Assembly (NCBI RefSeq): GCF_946478835.1
Contig: NZ_CAMLDV010000153.1
Coordinates: forward strand, 1-8,470
Reading direction: 5' to 3'
DNA length: 8,470 nucleotides
From: an uncultured Bdellovibrio sp.
GTDB taxonomy: Bacteria; Bdellovibrionota; Bdellovibrionia; Bdellovibrionales; Bdellovibrionaceae
Shown one piece after another: positions 1-6,048 of this stretch. Within the stretch, counting starts at the first letter, position 1; each line of letters opens with the position of its first letter. The notes under the pieces were generated by a model. The model was not told where the DNA came from, made no database searches, and saw only the letters and a list, made by a program, of their open reading frames with translations. The position numbers were made by a program, and so were the translations under genes.

Positions 1-330
1 CGTGAAGAACCAGCCTTGGTAAGGCTGAAGAAGTTGCGTGTTTACGCAACCAAGTCCCATAGTCGCATTGTAAATCGGTTGATAACCTGCAGGACAATTA
101 CAGAAACCGTATTGATTGAAGTAGTTCGTGTAATCGTAAGCATAGTTATACATTCCCGGATAGGGAATGAAACCGTAGTACTGGGTGTACCCAGTGTTAT
201 TGCAATACGCTTGACCGTTGATGCAACTCATTCCCAGCGGTGTTGTCACCGTTGTTGTTGTCGCACCATTGTCATTCCCTTGGCAGGCTGCCAAGAAAAG
301 CGCAAAAATGAAAAACACCAGCCTTTTCAT
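1..330 (-). CDS. Small Tyr/Asn-rich, Cys-containing lipoprotein (3' end outside window)
   Basis: The reading frame starts at ATG (complement of 328-330) and stays open for 110 codons to the window edge, so the C-terminus is missing. The start is fixed by AAGGAG six nucleotides upstream; an in-frame ATG at 345 lies before this site and is unlikely. The N-terminus is a short basic region (MKR), a hydrophobic stretch and the lipobox LAAC with Cys16, so the product should be a signal-peptidase-II lipoprotein. After a Thr-rich linker (about 24-30) comes a segment rich in Tyr, Asn and Gly with Cys36, 43, 77, 79 and 95, which could form disulfides in the periplasm or at the surface. I do not recognise a family. 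The small size, low complexity and spaced cysteines are seen; location is inferred from the lipobox. It is divergent from the AMIN-like gene. Confidence 0.8.
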   Translation of the reverse strand, partial: MKRLVFFIFALFLAACQGNDNGATTTTVTTPLGMSCINGQAYCNNTGYTQYYGFIPYPGMYNYAYDYTNYFNQYGFCNCPAGYQPIYNATMGLGCVNTQLLQPYQGWFFT

Positions 331-576
331 CGGGGGCTCCTTCATAAAAAAATCATTCAACAATGAGACAGAATCCAAGTTCTATGCCTTATGAGGAATT
401 CTCCTGGAGCCCTTATATTCGAGAACAAGGGCAATTTTTCCACTCAAGGTGCCCCTTTTGGTCACCCTGCGCCGCAAAAGGATAGGCAGCGAAAACCGTA
501 TTTTGAAGTTTTTAGGGGTTGGCAGTCAGCACCTTTGTCTTTACCCTTAAAGAGTATGATTCGAAGGGAGTCGATC
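331..576. promoter_or_regulatory. Divergent intergenic region between lipoprotein and AMIN-like gene
   Basis: This 246-nt gap must hold promoters for both flanking genes. On the minus strand a TATAAG hexamer (412-417) could be a -10 element but has no good -35 partner. On the plus strand TTGGCA (519-524) resembles a -35 element with a poor -10 (TACCCT, 542-547) at 17-nt spacing. The frame of the downstream gene stays open back to 391, but that stretch lacks protein character and a ribosome site. No strong hairpin or small gene was seen. Both promoter calls are weak. Confidence 0.3.
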
Positions 577-1092
577 ATGAAGTACATGGGATGTTTGATG
601 GCCTTTCTTTTGGCCGTGCCCGCGATCGCAGCGGTTCCTGCACAAAAAACTAAGCCGACGGCGGTTTCAAAAATTCTTTCTGGTGAAGGTGTGAGCTTTG
701 GCGGTCTTGCCGGAACAGGATTCACAATGATGGATCTTCGTCGCACAGCGGATGCAAAGAAAAAAATTGAGCGTGTCGTGATCGACGTCGGTGATATGAA
801 CGGCGGAGTGATTCGTGGCTGGCCCGGTTACTACTATGCGGAGCTAAAGAAAAATCCACAGCGCTTGGTTATTGATTTCGCACAAATGCCAAATGCAAAC
901 ATTGATCAAACGCAAATCGCATCTCGCTTCAAAGGTTCGATGGCAGTGATGAAGTCTGCAATGAGTTTAGATCCTGTCGACAGCTCTTTGAATCTGACTT
1001 TGGATTTAAAACCCAACACGAAAGTGCGTATGTACCAAGTGGCTGGCAAAAAAACGACGAGCAAAGTCGTTATTGATTTGATTACGGAGTAA
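577..1092 (+). CDS. Exported AMIN-domain-like periplasmic protein
   Basis: The product is 171 residues. The start at 577 is chosen because GAAGGGAG ends six nucleotides upstream and a Sec signal peptide follows at once (MKYMGCLMAFLLAVPAIAA, cleavage near residue 19); the same frame extends upstream to 391 without either feature. After a linker, residues about 64-171 are beta-rich, with the paired signatures QRLVIDF (95-101) and SKVVIDL (162-168). These resemble the AMIN fold, the peptidoglycan-binding beta-domain found at the N-termini of AmiC amidases and in PilQ secretins. Here it seems to be the only domain, with no amidase or secretin part, so a binding or localising role is likelier than catalysis. 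The barrel gene begins 6 nt after its stop, so the two are probably co-translated. The export signal is clear; the AMIN assignment rests on motif resemblance only. Confidence 0.75.
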   Translation: MKYMGCLMAFLLAVPAIAAVPAQKTKPTAVSKILSGEGVSFGGLAGTGFTMMDLRRTADAKKKIERVVIDVGDMNGGVIRGWPGYYYAELKKNPQRLVIDFAQMPNANIDQTQIASRFKGSMAVMKSAMSLDPVDSSLNLTLDLKPNTKVRMYQVAGKKTTSKVVIDLITE

Positions 1093-1098
1093 AAGGCG

Positions 1099-1845
1099 AT
1101 GTTTCGCTTTTTGCTTCCGCTCCTGATTTTATTTTCTTCCAGTGCTCAGGCGCGCGTTTTTGATATCAACAAAGAAACTTTCGCGGCGTATTTCGCAGTC
1201 TCTGGTGGAGGTTCCCAAATCGGAACTTCCGCAGTGGACGGTGAAAGCGGCAGTGGTATTAGTTTCAGTGGTGGCTCCAAATACAATTACACAGGAGAGT
1301 TCGGATTTCTTTACTCTCGTCGTTTTGCGAGTCTTCGTTTTGGATTTGAAATTTTAAAACCGTCAGCGCTGGAGTCGACCGCCAGCAACGGCACGTCGGA
1401 TTTGTATTCTGCAAAAAGTGATATCTTGGGTTACGTTCCGAAACTCACTTTAGAAGTGAACGTGCATGGAACCAATGACAATCGTTCTTTTATTTCTCTG
1501 ACGGCGGGTTCTGCGAGTGTCACGATGAAAAATGATTACGTCCTGACAGCAGCCGGGCAAGCCGCGTATGCAGGAGTGGCCGATCACAGTGTGGAAGCCA
1601 AAGGATCAGGAACTTTGTTAGGCGCCTCCTTGGGGTATGAAGGCATCATGACGGACACAACAACTGTTGTTGTTGAGTTTGGTTATCGACAATTGAAAAT
1701 CGACAATTTGAAATACTCTAAAGATGTCACAACTTTTTCTGGTGCGAAAACCAGTGGAGATTCCGTGCTGACATCCTCGGGTAACCAAAGAGATTTGGAT
1801 TTTTCCGGTGGATTCATCTCGATTGGATTTCGCTTCTACATGTAG
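1099..1845 (+). CDS. Outer-membrane beta-barrel protein (about eight strands)
   Basis: The 248-residue product has a signal peptide (MFRFLLPLLILFSSSAQA, cleavage after residue 18). GGAG, inside the last codons of the preceding gene, lies 9 nt before the ATG and suggests translational coupling. The mature part has no cysteine and shows alternating hydrophobic/polar strands separated by Gly/Ser/Asp/Asn-rich loops. I count about eight: near residues 28-37, 64-74, 78-88, 112-124, 130-148, 171-185, 188-208 and 233-248. The last strand ends GFRFYM, close to the aromatic C-terminal signal recognised by BamA, although Met is the final residue. Size and strand count match small OmpA/OmpX/OmpW-like barrels, but I cannot name a family. 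Paired with the AMIN-like protein it may help connect the outer membrane with peptidoglycan (inference). Confidence 0.8.
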   Translation: MFRFLLPLLILFSSSAQARVFDINKETFAAYFAVSGGGSQIGTSAVDGESGSGISFSGGSKYNYTGEFGFLYSRRFASLRFGFEILKPSALESTASNGTSDLYSAKSDILGYVPKLTLEVNVHGTNDNRSFISLTAGSASVTMKNDYVLTAAGQAAYAGVADHSVEAKGSGTLLGASLGYEGIMTDTTTVVVEFGYRQLKIDNLKYSKDVTTFSGAKTSGDSVLTSSGNQRDLDFSGGFISIGFRFYM

Positions 1846-1846
1846 T

Positions 1847-1876
1847 GTCCAAATGGGGCCGTCTGAGGCCCTGGAC
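1847..1876 (+). terminator. Imperfect hairpin after the barrel gene, possible weak terminator
   Basis: GTCCA (1847-1851) pairs with TGGAC (1872-1876), and GGGCC (1856-1860) pairs with GGCCC (1867-1871) around a 6-nt loop, leaving a 4-nt bulge on the left arm. It starts one base after the barrel stop codon. A small GTCT-TCC-AGAC hairpin follows at 1881-1891. No T-run follows, so intrinsic termination would be inefficient; RNA stabilisation is an alternative. The rest of the gap to 1954 holds the next ribosome site (AAGGAG, 1942-1947) and AT-rich sequence with weak -10 candidates (TAAGAT, 1920-1925; TATCCT, 1925-1930). Confidence 0.4.
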
Positions 1877-1954
1877 AAAAGTCTTCCAGACGAGAATGTG
1901 CGCAAAAATAAACCAAAATTAAGATATCCTAGCTGAGCTTCAAGGAGTGACAGC

Positions 1955-2635
1955 ATGAGCGTTTTGTATCGTCTGAAGGGGCTTGAATATTCTTATCTTT
2001 GGAATAAACAACAAGTGCCCGTTCTTAAAGGTATCGATCTTGAATTAGAAAAAGGCTGCTTCACTTGTATCGTGGGTCCTTCCGGCACAGGAAAGACAAC
2101 GCTTTTAAATCTTTTGGGATTGATTGATACGCCTTCCAGCGGTCATATCGAGTTTTCCGGCGAAGACGTCACGCACTTAAATGAAAACGAAAAAGAACAA
2201 GTTCGTTTGCATAAAGTGGGATTTATCTTTCAGGCATTTTATTTGATTCCGACTTTGACGGTTTTAGAAAACACGTCGTACTTTTTGCCTTCTTTGGGTT
2301 ACACGCACGCCAACGCGCAAAAAACGGCGATGGAGACTTTGGATCTTTTAGGCCTTGCGGATCATGCGAAGAAAAAGCCTTTAGAACTTTCTGGTGGTCA
2401 ACGTCAGCGCGTGGCGATTGCCCGCGCCATTGCAAAAAAACCCGAAGTGGTTTTGGCAGACGAACCGACAGCGAACTTGGATTCTGTCACGGCCGAAAAA
2501 AGCATCAATGCTTTTAAGGAAGTACAGAAAGCCGAAAACTCCAGCTTTATTTTTTCGACCCACGATTCTCATCTGGTCAGTTTTGCTAAATCCGTTTATC
2601 GCATGAAAGACGGACAAATCGAGGGGAGAGCGTAA
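1955..2635 (+). CDS. ABC transporter ATP-binding protein, LolD/MacB-like
   Basis: The 226-residue product is a complete single-domain ABC ATPase. Walker A is GPSGTGKT (41-48), the Q-loop glutamine is Q93 in FIFQAF, the ABC signature is LSGGQ (145-149), Walker B is VVLADE (165-170) with the D-loop ANLD just after, and the H-loop histidine is H203 in STHDSH. The length (LolD is about 230 residues) and the segment after Walker A (LLGLIDTPSSGHI) place it in the MacB/LolD/FtsE group, which powers mechanotransmission permeases and not classical importers. AAGGAG seven nucleotides before the ATG supports the start. Its TAA overlaps the ATG of the permease by one base, so the two form a unit acting at the inner membrane. 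The substrate cannot be read from the ATPase. No key residue is missing. Confidence 0.95.
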   Translation: MSVLYRLKGLEYSYLWNKQQVPVLKGIDLELEKGCFTCIVGPSGTGKTTLLNLLGLIDTPSSGHIEFSGEDVTHLNENEKEQVRLHKVGFIFQAFYLIPTLTVLENTSYFLPSLGYTHANAQKTAMETLDLLGLADHAKKKPLELSGGQRQRVAIARAIAKKPEVVLADEPTANLDSVTAEKSINAFKEVQKAENSSFIFSTHDSHLVSFAKSVYRMKDGQIEGRA

Positions 2636-3843
2636 TGTTGGAACTTATTAAAATCGCTTGGCGCAACCTTTTTAGAAATCCTCGCAGAACGCTTGCAAGC
2701 CTTTGCACTGTGGCATTAGGAGCTGCAGGTCTTTTGATTTATCAGGGATTTAATACTGGAGTTATGAATCAATATCGTGAAGGTGTTATTCACGGTTACT
2801 ACGGACATGGCCAAGTGTTTCCGCCGAATTACTACGGTAAAGTACACGAACAACCTTGGAAACTTTGGTTTGAAAATCCTGAAACCGTGGAGGAACAAAT
2901 CCGTTCCTCTTCAGAAGTCGTGCAAGTTTTCCCGCGTGTGAGTTTTTATTCTTTCATCGTCAAAGGTGGAATTACTTTGGGCGGTAAAGGGGAGGGTGTA
3001 ATCCCTGAGCGTGAAAACACGTTCTTTACGTCGATGAACTTTATTGCGGGAACAGACCTGCAACATCCTGATCAAATTATTTTAGGAAAAGGTTTGGCAG
3101 AAAGTATTGATGCGAAGGTTGGCGACACCGTGACGTTGTTGACTCAAACCGTGAAAGGACAATTAAACGGGGCGGATCTTACTGTGGCTGGGATTTTCTT
3201 TACCGGTAAGAAAGTGATCGATGACTCTTTCTATCGTGTGGATTTAAAACAAGCCCAACAACTTTTAGATACAAACCGTATTGAGATGTTTTCTTTGGCA
3301 ACCAAAGGCGTTGGTGTTTGGGAGAAGGCAGAAAAAGAAATTCGCACGGCCAATCCTCAGCTGGATCCGATTCGTTTTGAAATTCTTGATAAAAACTATT
3401 ATCAAAACTCGGTTGATTTCTTGCACGCGCAGTTTACCTTTATCCGCTCGATCATTCTGGTGATTGTCGCAATGGGGATCTTTAACGTGATTTCTGTAGG
3501 ACTTCTTGAAAGAGCGGGAGAGATGGGTGCTCTTCGCGCTAACGGAGAAAAACGCAGCCGTCTTTTTAAAATTCTATTGCTTGAAAACAGTCTTTTAGGA
3601 ATTTTGGGTGGTTTCTTCGGAATCTGTCTTGCGGTTTTAATCGATAAGACATTGCTAGTTAAGGGAATTCCCATGCCACCAGCTCCGGGAATCACTCGTC
3701 AGTTTGTTGTGTTTTTGGATATTATGCCAAGTCACTACACACAAGCGCTGTTGCTACCGATGATCGCGACAGTCTTGGCAAGTTTGTATCCAACAATCAA
3801 GCTTTTGAAAAAATCTATTCCGGAACTTCTGCGCTCGACTTAG
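2635..3843 (+). CDS. ABC transporter permease, FtsX/LolC-LolE (MacB-like) family
   Basis: The 402-residue product has the expected layout: a first membrane helix (about 19-37) after the amphipathic start ending RNPRRT, a large periplasmic domain (about 40-265), then three helices (about 268-290, 312-336 and 369-388). After helix 2 comes ERAGEMGALRANG (292-304), the coupling-helix motif that contacts the ATPase in this family. The GHGQVF segment (57-62) just after helix 1 resembles LolE-type proteins. Length and four-helix topology match LolC/LolE (about 400 residues). Only one permease is encoded, so a homodimer is likely; LolC/LolE-type lipoprotein release is possible but unproven, and no membrane-fusion adaptor that would suggest MacAB-type efflux is adjacent. 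Translation is coupled to the ATPase through TAATG. Its TAG abuts the stop codon of the opposing gene, with no terminator between. Confidence 0.92.
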   Translation: MLELIKIAWRNLFRNPRRTLASLCTVALGAAGLLIYQGFNTGVMNQYREGVIHGYYGHGQVFPPNYYGKVHEQPWKLWFENPETVEEQIRSSSEVVQVFPRVSFYSFIVKGGITLGGKGEGVIPERENTFFTSMNFIAGTDLQHPDQIILGKGLAESIDAKVGDTVTLLTQTVKGQLNGADLTVAGIFFTGKKVIDDSFYRVDLKQAQQLLDTNRIEMFSLATKGVGVWEKAEKEIRTANPQLDPIRFEILDKNYYQNSVDFLHAQFTFIRSIILVIVAMGIFNVISVGLLERAGEMGALRANGEKRSRLFKILLLENSLLGILGGFFGICLAVLIDKTLLVKGIPMPPAPGITRQFVVFLDIMPSHYTQALLLPMIATVLASLYPTIKLLKKSIPELLRST

Positions 3844-5601
3844 TTATTCGAGCGACATCGTTCCGTCAGATTTAAACTTCTTCACATTGTTATTTAGTTG
3901 ATCGGCGACAAAAATGTCGCCGTTGCTGTCAGTGTAAATTCCAAACGGCTGGCGGAAGTCAGCGTTCGTAAATTCAGAGACGTAGTCGCCATTACTTTCA
4001 TAAACTAGGATTTTATTTCCAGTGGCATGGGCAACGTAAATACGTCCTGTATTTGGATCGGCTGTGACTCCCAGGGCGGTCCCGCCAATAGTTCCAGGCC
4101 CTGTGTCGCCAAAGGTGTCAATCACAGTGCCACTTGCATTGAGACGTTTTCCAACTGAAGCCACTCCGTTAAAATCCATAATCAAAATACTTCCGTCAGG
4201 TTGGCAGGAAACTCCCGCGGGAATCGTATATTGACCTACTGCGAATGAAGTGGGAATTCCTGTTGAAAGAGGAAGTTTGATCAAACCTCCTCCACCAGCG
4301 TCGGCGATGAAAAGAGTGTCATCTTTATCAATGGAAAGACCATAGGGTGTGGCGGCCGAAGGTACAGCCAGAAATCCCTGAGCATTTCCATCGAAATCAA
4401 ATTTAAAAATTTTTCCGCCATTCGCGACGTCGGTCACGTAGACGGTGTTGTCGCTAGAAATAGCAATCCCTGTGTAAAAGGAGCCTGACGCATTTCCAAA
4501 TGTCGTTTGCCATTCACCTTTGGCGTTGAATTTGTGAATGCCGTTACCGGCGCCTACAAAAAAGAATCCATCTTTAGAACGTGTGACGCTGAAGGGATTG
4601 GAGATCAGTTTTTTATATTCTTTATGAAAAGTTCCATCGGCTGCGTTGTAGAGAACTAAACTGTCGCGATAACCAAGATAATAAAAGCCGTTGTATTTTG
4701 TAAGACTCATTAAGTTACTATCATAAGCTGTTGTCCCGCGCTCTGAACCGTCGCGAACCCATTTTAAAGTTCCGCTTCCGTCAAAGGCCGTGATTTTTCC
4801 ATCGGCACCCATGCGCTCCGTTAAAACAAAACTTCCGTCAGTCTCACGTCTTAGACCTGAGAGCTGACTTGTGTTCACCTGCCGAGGCCAAGTGAATTTA
4901 GAATTGAATGAACCATTCGCATTGAATTTTTGCAGGCGATTCGTCCAGGTATCGGCGACATAAACAGTTCCATCCGTTTCCACAAAGAAAGAATGAGCTC
5001 CATCAATTTCTTCATCATTGGTCCCCTGCACGGAGCCGTAAGTGGTCTGCAAAGTTCCGGCGGCGTTGTATTTGCGAATCTGGCTAAATACCGAAACATA
5101 GATAGAACCGTCGGCCGCAACATAAGGATTTTCAGGCAAAGCGACGGATCCGCCACCTTCATCCGTGTACGTGATCACTTCGCCAAGATAGTTTCCACTC
5201 ATATCGAATTTTCTTACGAAGCGTGTGTCGTTGGGATTAGGGTCATAAGTACCAGTAATATAGATGATGCTGTTGCTATCAACGGTGAGTCCTGTGATCT
5301 GAGTCACGCCTGTGGGGGCGAATCTCTTTAGAAGAACTCCGGCCTCTGTCGTGACGTAGATTTCGTTACTAAAAGAAGCAAAGACGAAGCGGCCGGATGG
5401 CGCTGCTGTGATGTAGTTTTTAAATTCACCCGTAAATGCAGGGTCGCCTAAAGGGAATTGACCTTTTAAGGTGGTCTTGCCCGGTGATTCAGAATTCAAA
5501 TCTTTGGACCCTCCGAACATTTCTGCGTTGATGGAACAAGCAGATAAAGCGAAGGAAAGGATAATCATTGTGAGGAAATTCAGCGACGTTCCGTTAGTCA
5601 T
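3844..5601 (-). CDS. Large NHL-repeat beta-propeller lipoprotein
   Basis: The 585-residue product begins with a hydrophobic leader ending in the lipobox LSAC (Cys22); its n-region lacks lysine or arginine, which is unusual. The codon before the ATG is TGA, so no longer form exists; the ribosome site is a weak GAGAG. From about residue 60 to the end the protein is a tandem array of roughly 43-44-residue units of the type 'DG-x-IYVAD-x-N-x-IxKF-x-x-x-G', for example 206-236, 378-408, 509-540 and 552-582. I count about twelve units, enough for two six-bladed propellers. NHL/YncE-like propellers usually bind proteins, sugars or peptidoglycan and lack catalysis; some related folds are lyases. No other domain is visible. 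It is probably anchored to a membrane facing the periplasm or the surface. The gene sits downstream of a small membrane-protein gene and a structured leader, and converges with the permease gene. Ligand unknown. Confidence 0.9.
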   Translation of the reverse strand: MTNGTSLNFLTMIILSFALSACSINAEMFGGSKDLNSESPGKTTLKGQFPLGDPAFTGEFKNYITAAPSGRFVFASFSNEIYVTTEAGVLLKRFAPTGVTQITGLTVDSNSIIYITGTYDPNPNDTRFVRKFDMSGNYLGEVITYTDEGGGSVALPENPYVAADGSIYVSVFSQIRKYNAAGTLQTTYGSVQGTNDEEIDGAHSFFVETDGTVYVADTWTNRLQKFNANGSFNSKFTWPRQVNTSQLSGLRRETDGSFVLTERMGADGKITAFDGSGTLKWVRDGSERGTTAYDSNLMSLTKYNGFYYLGYRDSLVLYNAADGTFHKEYKKLISNPFSVTRSKDGFFFVGAGNGIHKFNAKGEWQTTFGNASGSFYTGIAISSDNTVYVTDVANGGKIFKFDFDGNAQGFLAVPSAATPYGLSIDKDDTLFIADAGGGGLIKLPLSTGIPTSFAVGQYTIPAGVSCQPDGSILIMDFNGVASVGKRLNASGTVIDTFGDTGPGTIGGTALGVTADPNTGRIYVAHATGNKILVYESNGDYVSEFTNADFRQPFGIYTDSNGDIFVADQLNNNVKKFKSDGTMSLE

Positions 5602-5605
5602 TCAT

Positions 5606-5662
5606 ACTCTCTAGTTCGGGTTCTTACGATTCTTCGGGAAATTGTGAGAACCCCTAGAGAGT
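5606..5662 (-). promoter_or_regulatory. Long inverted repeat covering the propeller-gene ribosome site
   Basis: ACTCTCTAG (5606-5614) is perfectly complementary to CTAGAGAGT (5654-5662), and GGGTTCT (5618-5624) to AGAACCC (5647-5653). Together they give 16 base pairs broken by one 3-nt bulge (5615-5617), with a 22-nt loop. In the minus-strand transcript the last arm reads CTAGAGAGT, four bases before the ATG, so it contains the only Shine-Dalgarno-like purines. The folded leader would therefore hide the ribosome site. This could be an RNA control element, or a DNA operator for a dimeric regulator. The pairing is seen; the function is inferred. Confidence 0.65.
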
Positions 5663-5686
5663 GGAGAGCTCTATTACGAACTCTCT
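5656..5686 (-). repeat. Alternative hairpin competing with the ribosome-site stem
   Basis: AGAGAGT (5656-5662) is complementary to ACTCTCT (5680-5686), a 7-bp stem with a 17-nt loop. The 5656-5662 arm is shared with the larger inverted repeat, so the two structures exclude each other. In the minus-strand RNA this hairpin forms first and would leave the ribosome site free. On the plus strand it is followed by CTATTTTTATTG, so it also looks like a weak plus-strand terminator, though no plus-strand gene precedes it directly. Confidence 0.45.
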
Positions 5687-5699
5687 CTATTTTTATTGT

Positions 5700-5717
5700 T
5701 TCCGGGATGTTCCGGAA
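5700..5717. repeat. Dyad TTCCGG-N6-CCGGAA, possible operator
   Basis: Two perfect 6-bp arms (5700-5705 and 5712-5717) flank a 6-nt spacer between the small membrane gene and the propeller gene. The 18-bp symmetric form suits a dimeric DNA-binding protein. In minus-strand orientation it lies just upstream of an A/T-rich stretch (about 5687-5699) that could carry a -10 element for the propeller gene. No T-run follows on either strand, so a terminator is less likely. Confidence 0.4.
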
Positions 5718-5753
5718 GCGTGCTAACTTCTCAAGCTGAGATGAATATATGAA

Positions 5754-5909
5754 CTATTTGTCAGAATTTTCGACGTGGCTTTCAATGGCCTTCTTTGCCA
5801 CGGTACCAGTGATGCCGACCCATTCAGGAAGAAAAAACATAAAGAAGAGATACACAATCACAGAAAAAATCGACACGGCACCAATACCAAGGATGATCCA
5901 GCTTTCCAT
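5754..5909 (-). CDS. Small single-pass membrane protein, 51 residues
   Basis: The ATG (complement of 5907-5909) opens a 51-codon frame ending in TAG (complement of 5754-5756). The N-terminal two-thirds is a strong membrane helix (about residues 4-28, from WIILGIGAV to MFFLP), followed by a short polar tail with charged residues (AKKAIESHVENSDK). The leader carries AGGCAGG (5916-5922) six nucleotides before the ATG, and a perfect TATAAT lies 24 nt upstream of the start. These support a real gene against the opposite-strand frame, which here is only an open extension of the AraC gene. The few positive charges are all in the tail, suggesting N-out/C-in topology. I do not recognise a family. It is divergent from the AraC gene and lies upstream of the propeller lipoprotein gene, so it may share regulation with either. 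Confidence 0.65.
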   Translation of the reverse strand: MESWIILGIGAVSIFSVIVYLFFMFFLPEWVGITGTVAKKAIESHVENSDK

Positions 5910-5932
5910 AGGTCACCTGCCTTTCACTGTCC

Positions 5933-5938
5933 ATTATA
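5933..5938 (-). promoter_or_regulatory. Consensus -10 element for the small membrane gene
   Basis: The minus strand reads TATAAT exactly. Transcription would begin about 5924-5926, just ahead of the AGGCAGG ribosome site (5916-5922) and ATG at 5909, giving a leader of about 16 nt. No convincing -35 hexamer is seen at 16-18 nt, so an activator such as the divergent AraC regulator might be needed (inference). Confidence 0.5.
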
Positions 5939-6002
5939 AGGCGATAATCGGGAAAGGGGTAGAGACTCATTTCTTGAAGGATAGCACAAACTTCTCGTTT
6001 TC

Positions 6003-6031
6003 TTTCCAAAATAAGAAATTACTGCTAGGAT
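6003..6031 (+). promoter_or_regulatory. Candidate promoter of the AraC-family gene
   Basis: TTTCCA (6003-6008, four of six to consensus) is separated by 17 nt from TAGGAT (6026-6031, four of six), which carries a TG extended -10 (6023-6024). The predicted start point, near 6038, would fall inside the ribosome site, so the leader would be very short or the true promoter lies further upstream in 5910-6000. Weak call. Confidence 0.25.
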
Positions 6032-6036
6032 CAGGC

Positions 6037-6041
6037 AGGAG
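6037..6041 (+). promoter_or_regulatory. Ribosome-binding site that fixes the AraC start
   Basis: AGGAG lies 7 nt before ATG 6049. The same frame is open back to an ATG at 5749, but that start lacks a good ribosome site, and the extension would run opposite the small membrane gene. Domain layout also begins after 6049. The wider 7-mer AGGCAGG (6033-6039) occurs in the leaders of both divergent genes. Confidence 0.75.
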
Positions 6042-6048
6042 AAAAGTC

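Noticed and set aside
16..366. Plus-strand frame of 116 codons
   Set aside because: Antisense to the lipoprotein with a clean lipobox and AAGGAG; no ribosome site or recognisable protein of its own.
555..560. TATGAT as a -10 element of the AMIN-like gene
   Set aside because: The transcript would begin inside the ribosome site, and there is no -35 partner at suitable distance.
391..576. N-terminal extension of the AMIN-like gene
   Set aside because: The 62 extra residues lack a signal peptide and ribosome site, whereas ATG 577 has GAAGGGAG and starts a classical signal sequence.
1657..1673. Palindrome ACAACAAC-T-GTTGTTGT
   Set aside because: It results from three Thr codons followed by three Val codons within a barrel strand, so coding explains it.
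1685..1708. Short direct repeat ATCGACAATT at 1685-1694 and 1699-1708
   Set aside because: Two copies only, inside a beta-strand of the barrel; likely coding coincidence.
4930..5331. Plus-strand frame of 133 codons inside the propeller gene
   Set aside because: Antisense shadow of repeat-encoding sequence; the minus strand carries conserved NHL-like repeats throughout.
5749..6048. 100-residue N-terminal extension of the AraC gene
   Set aside because: No good ribosome site at 5749, composition unlike a domain, and the stretch lies opposite a small gene with its own promoter; ATG 6049 has AGGAG at 7 nt.
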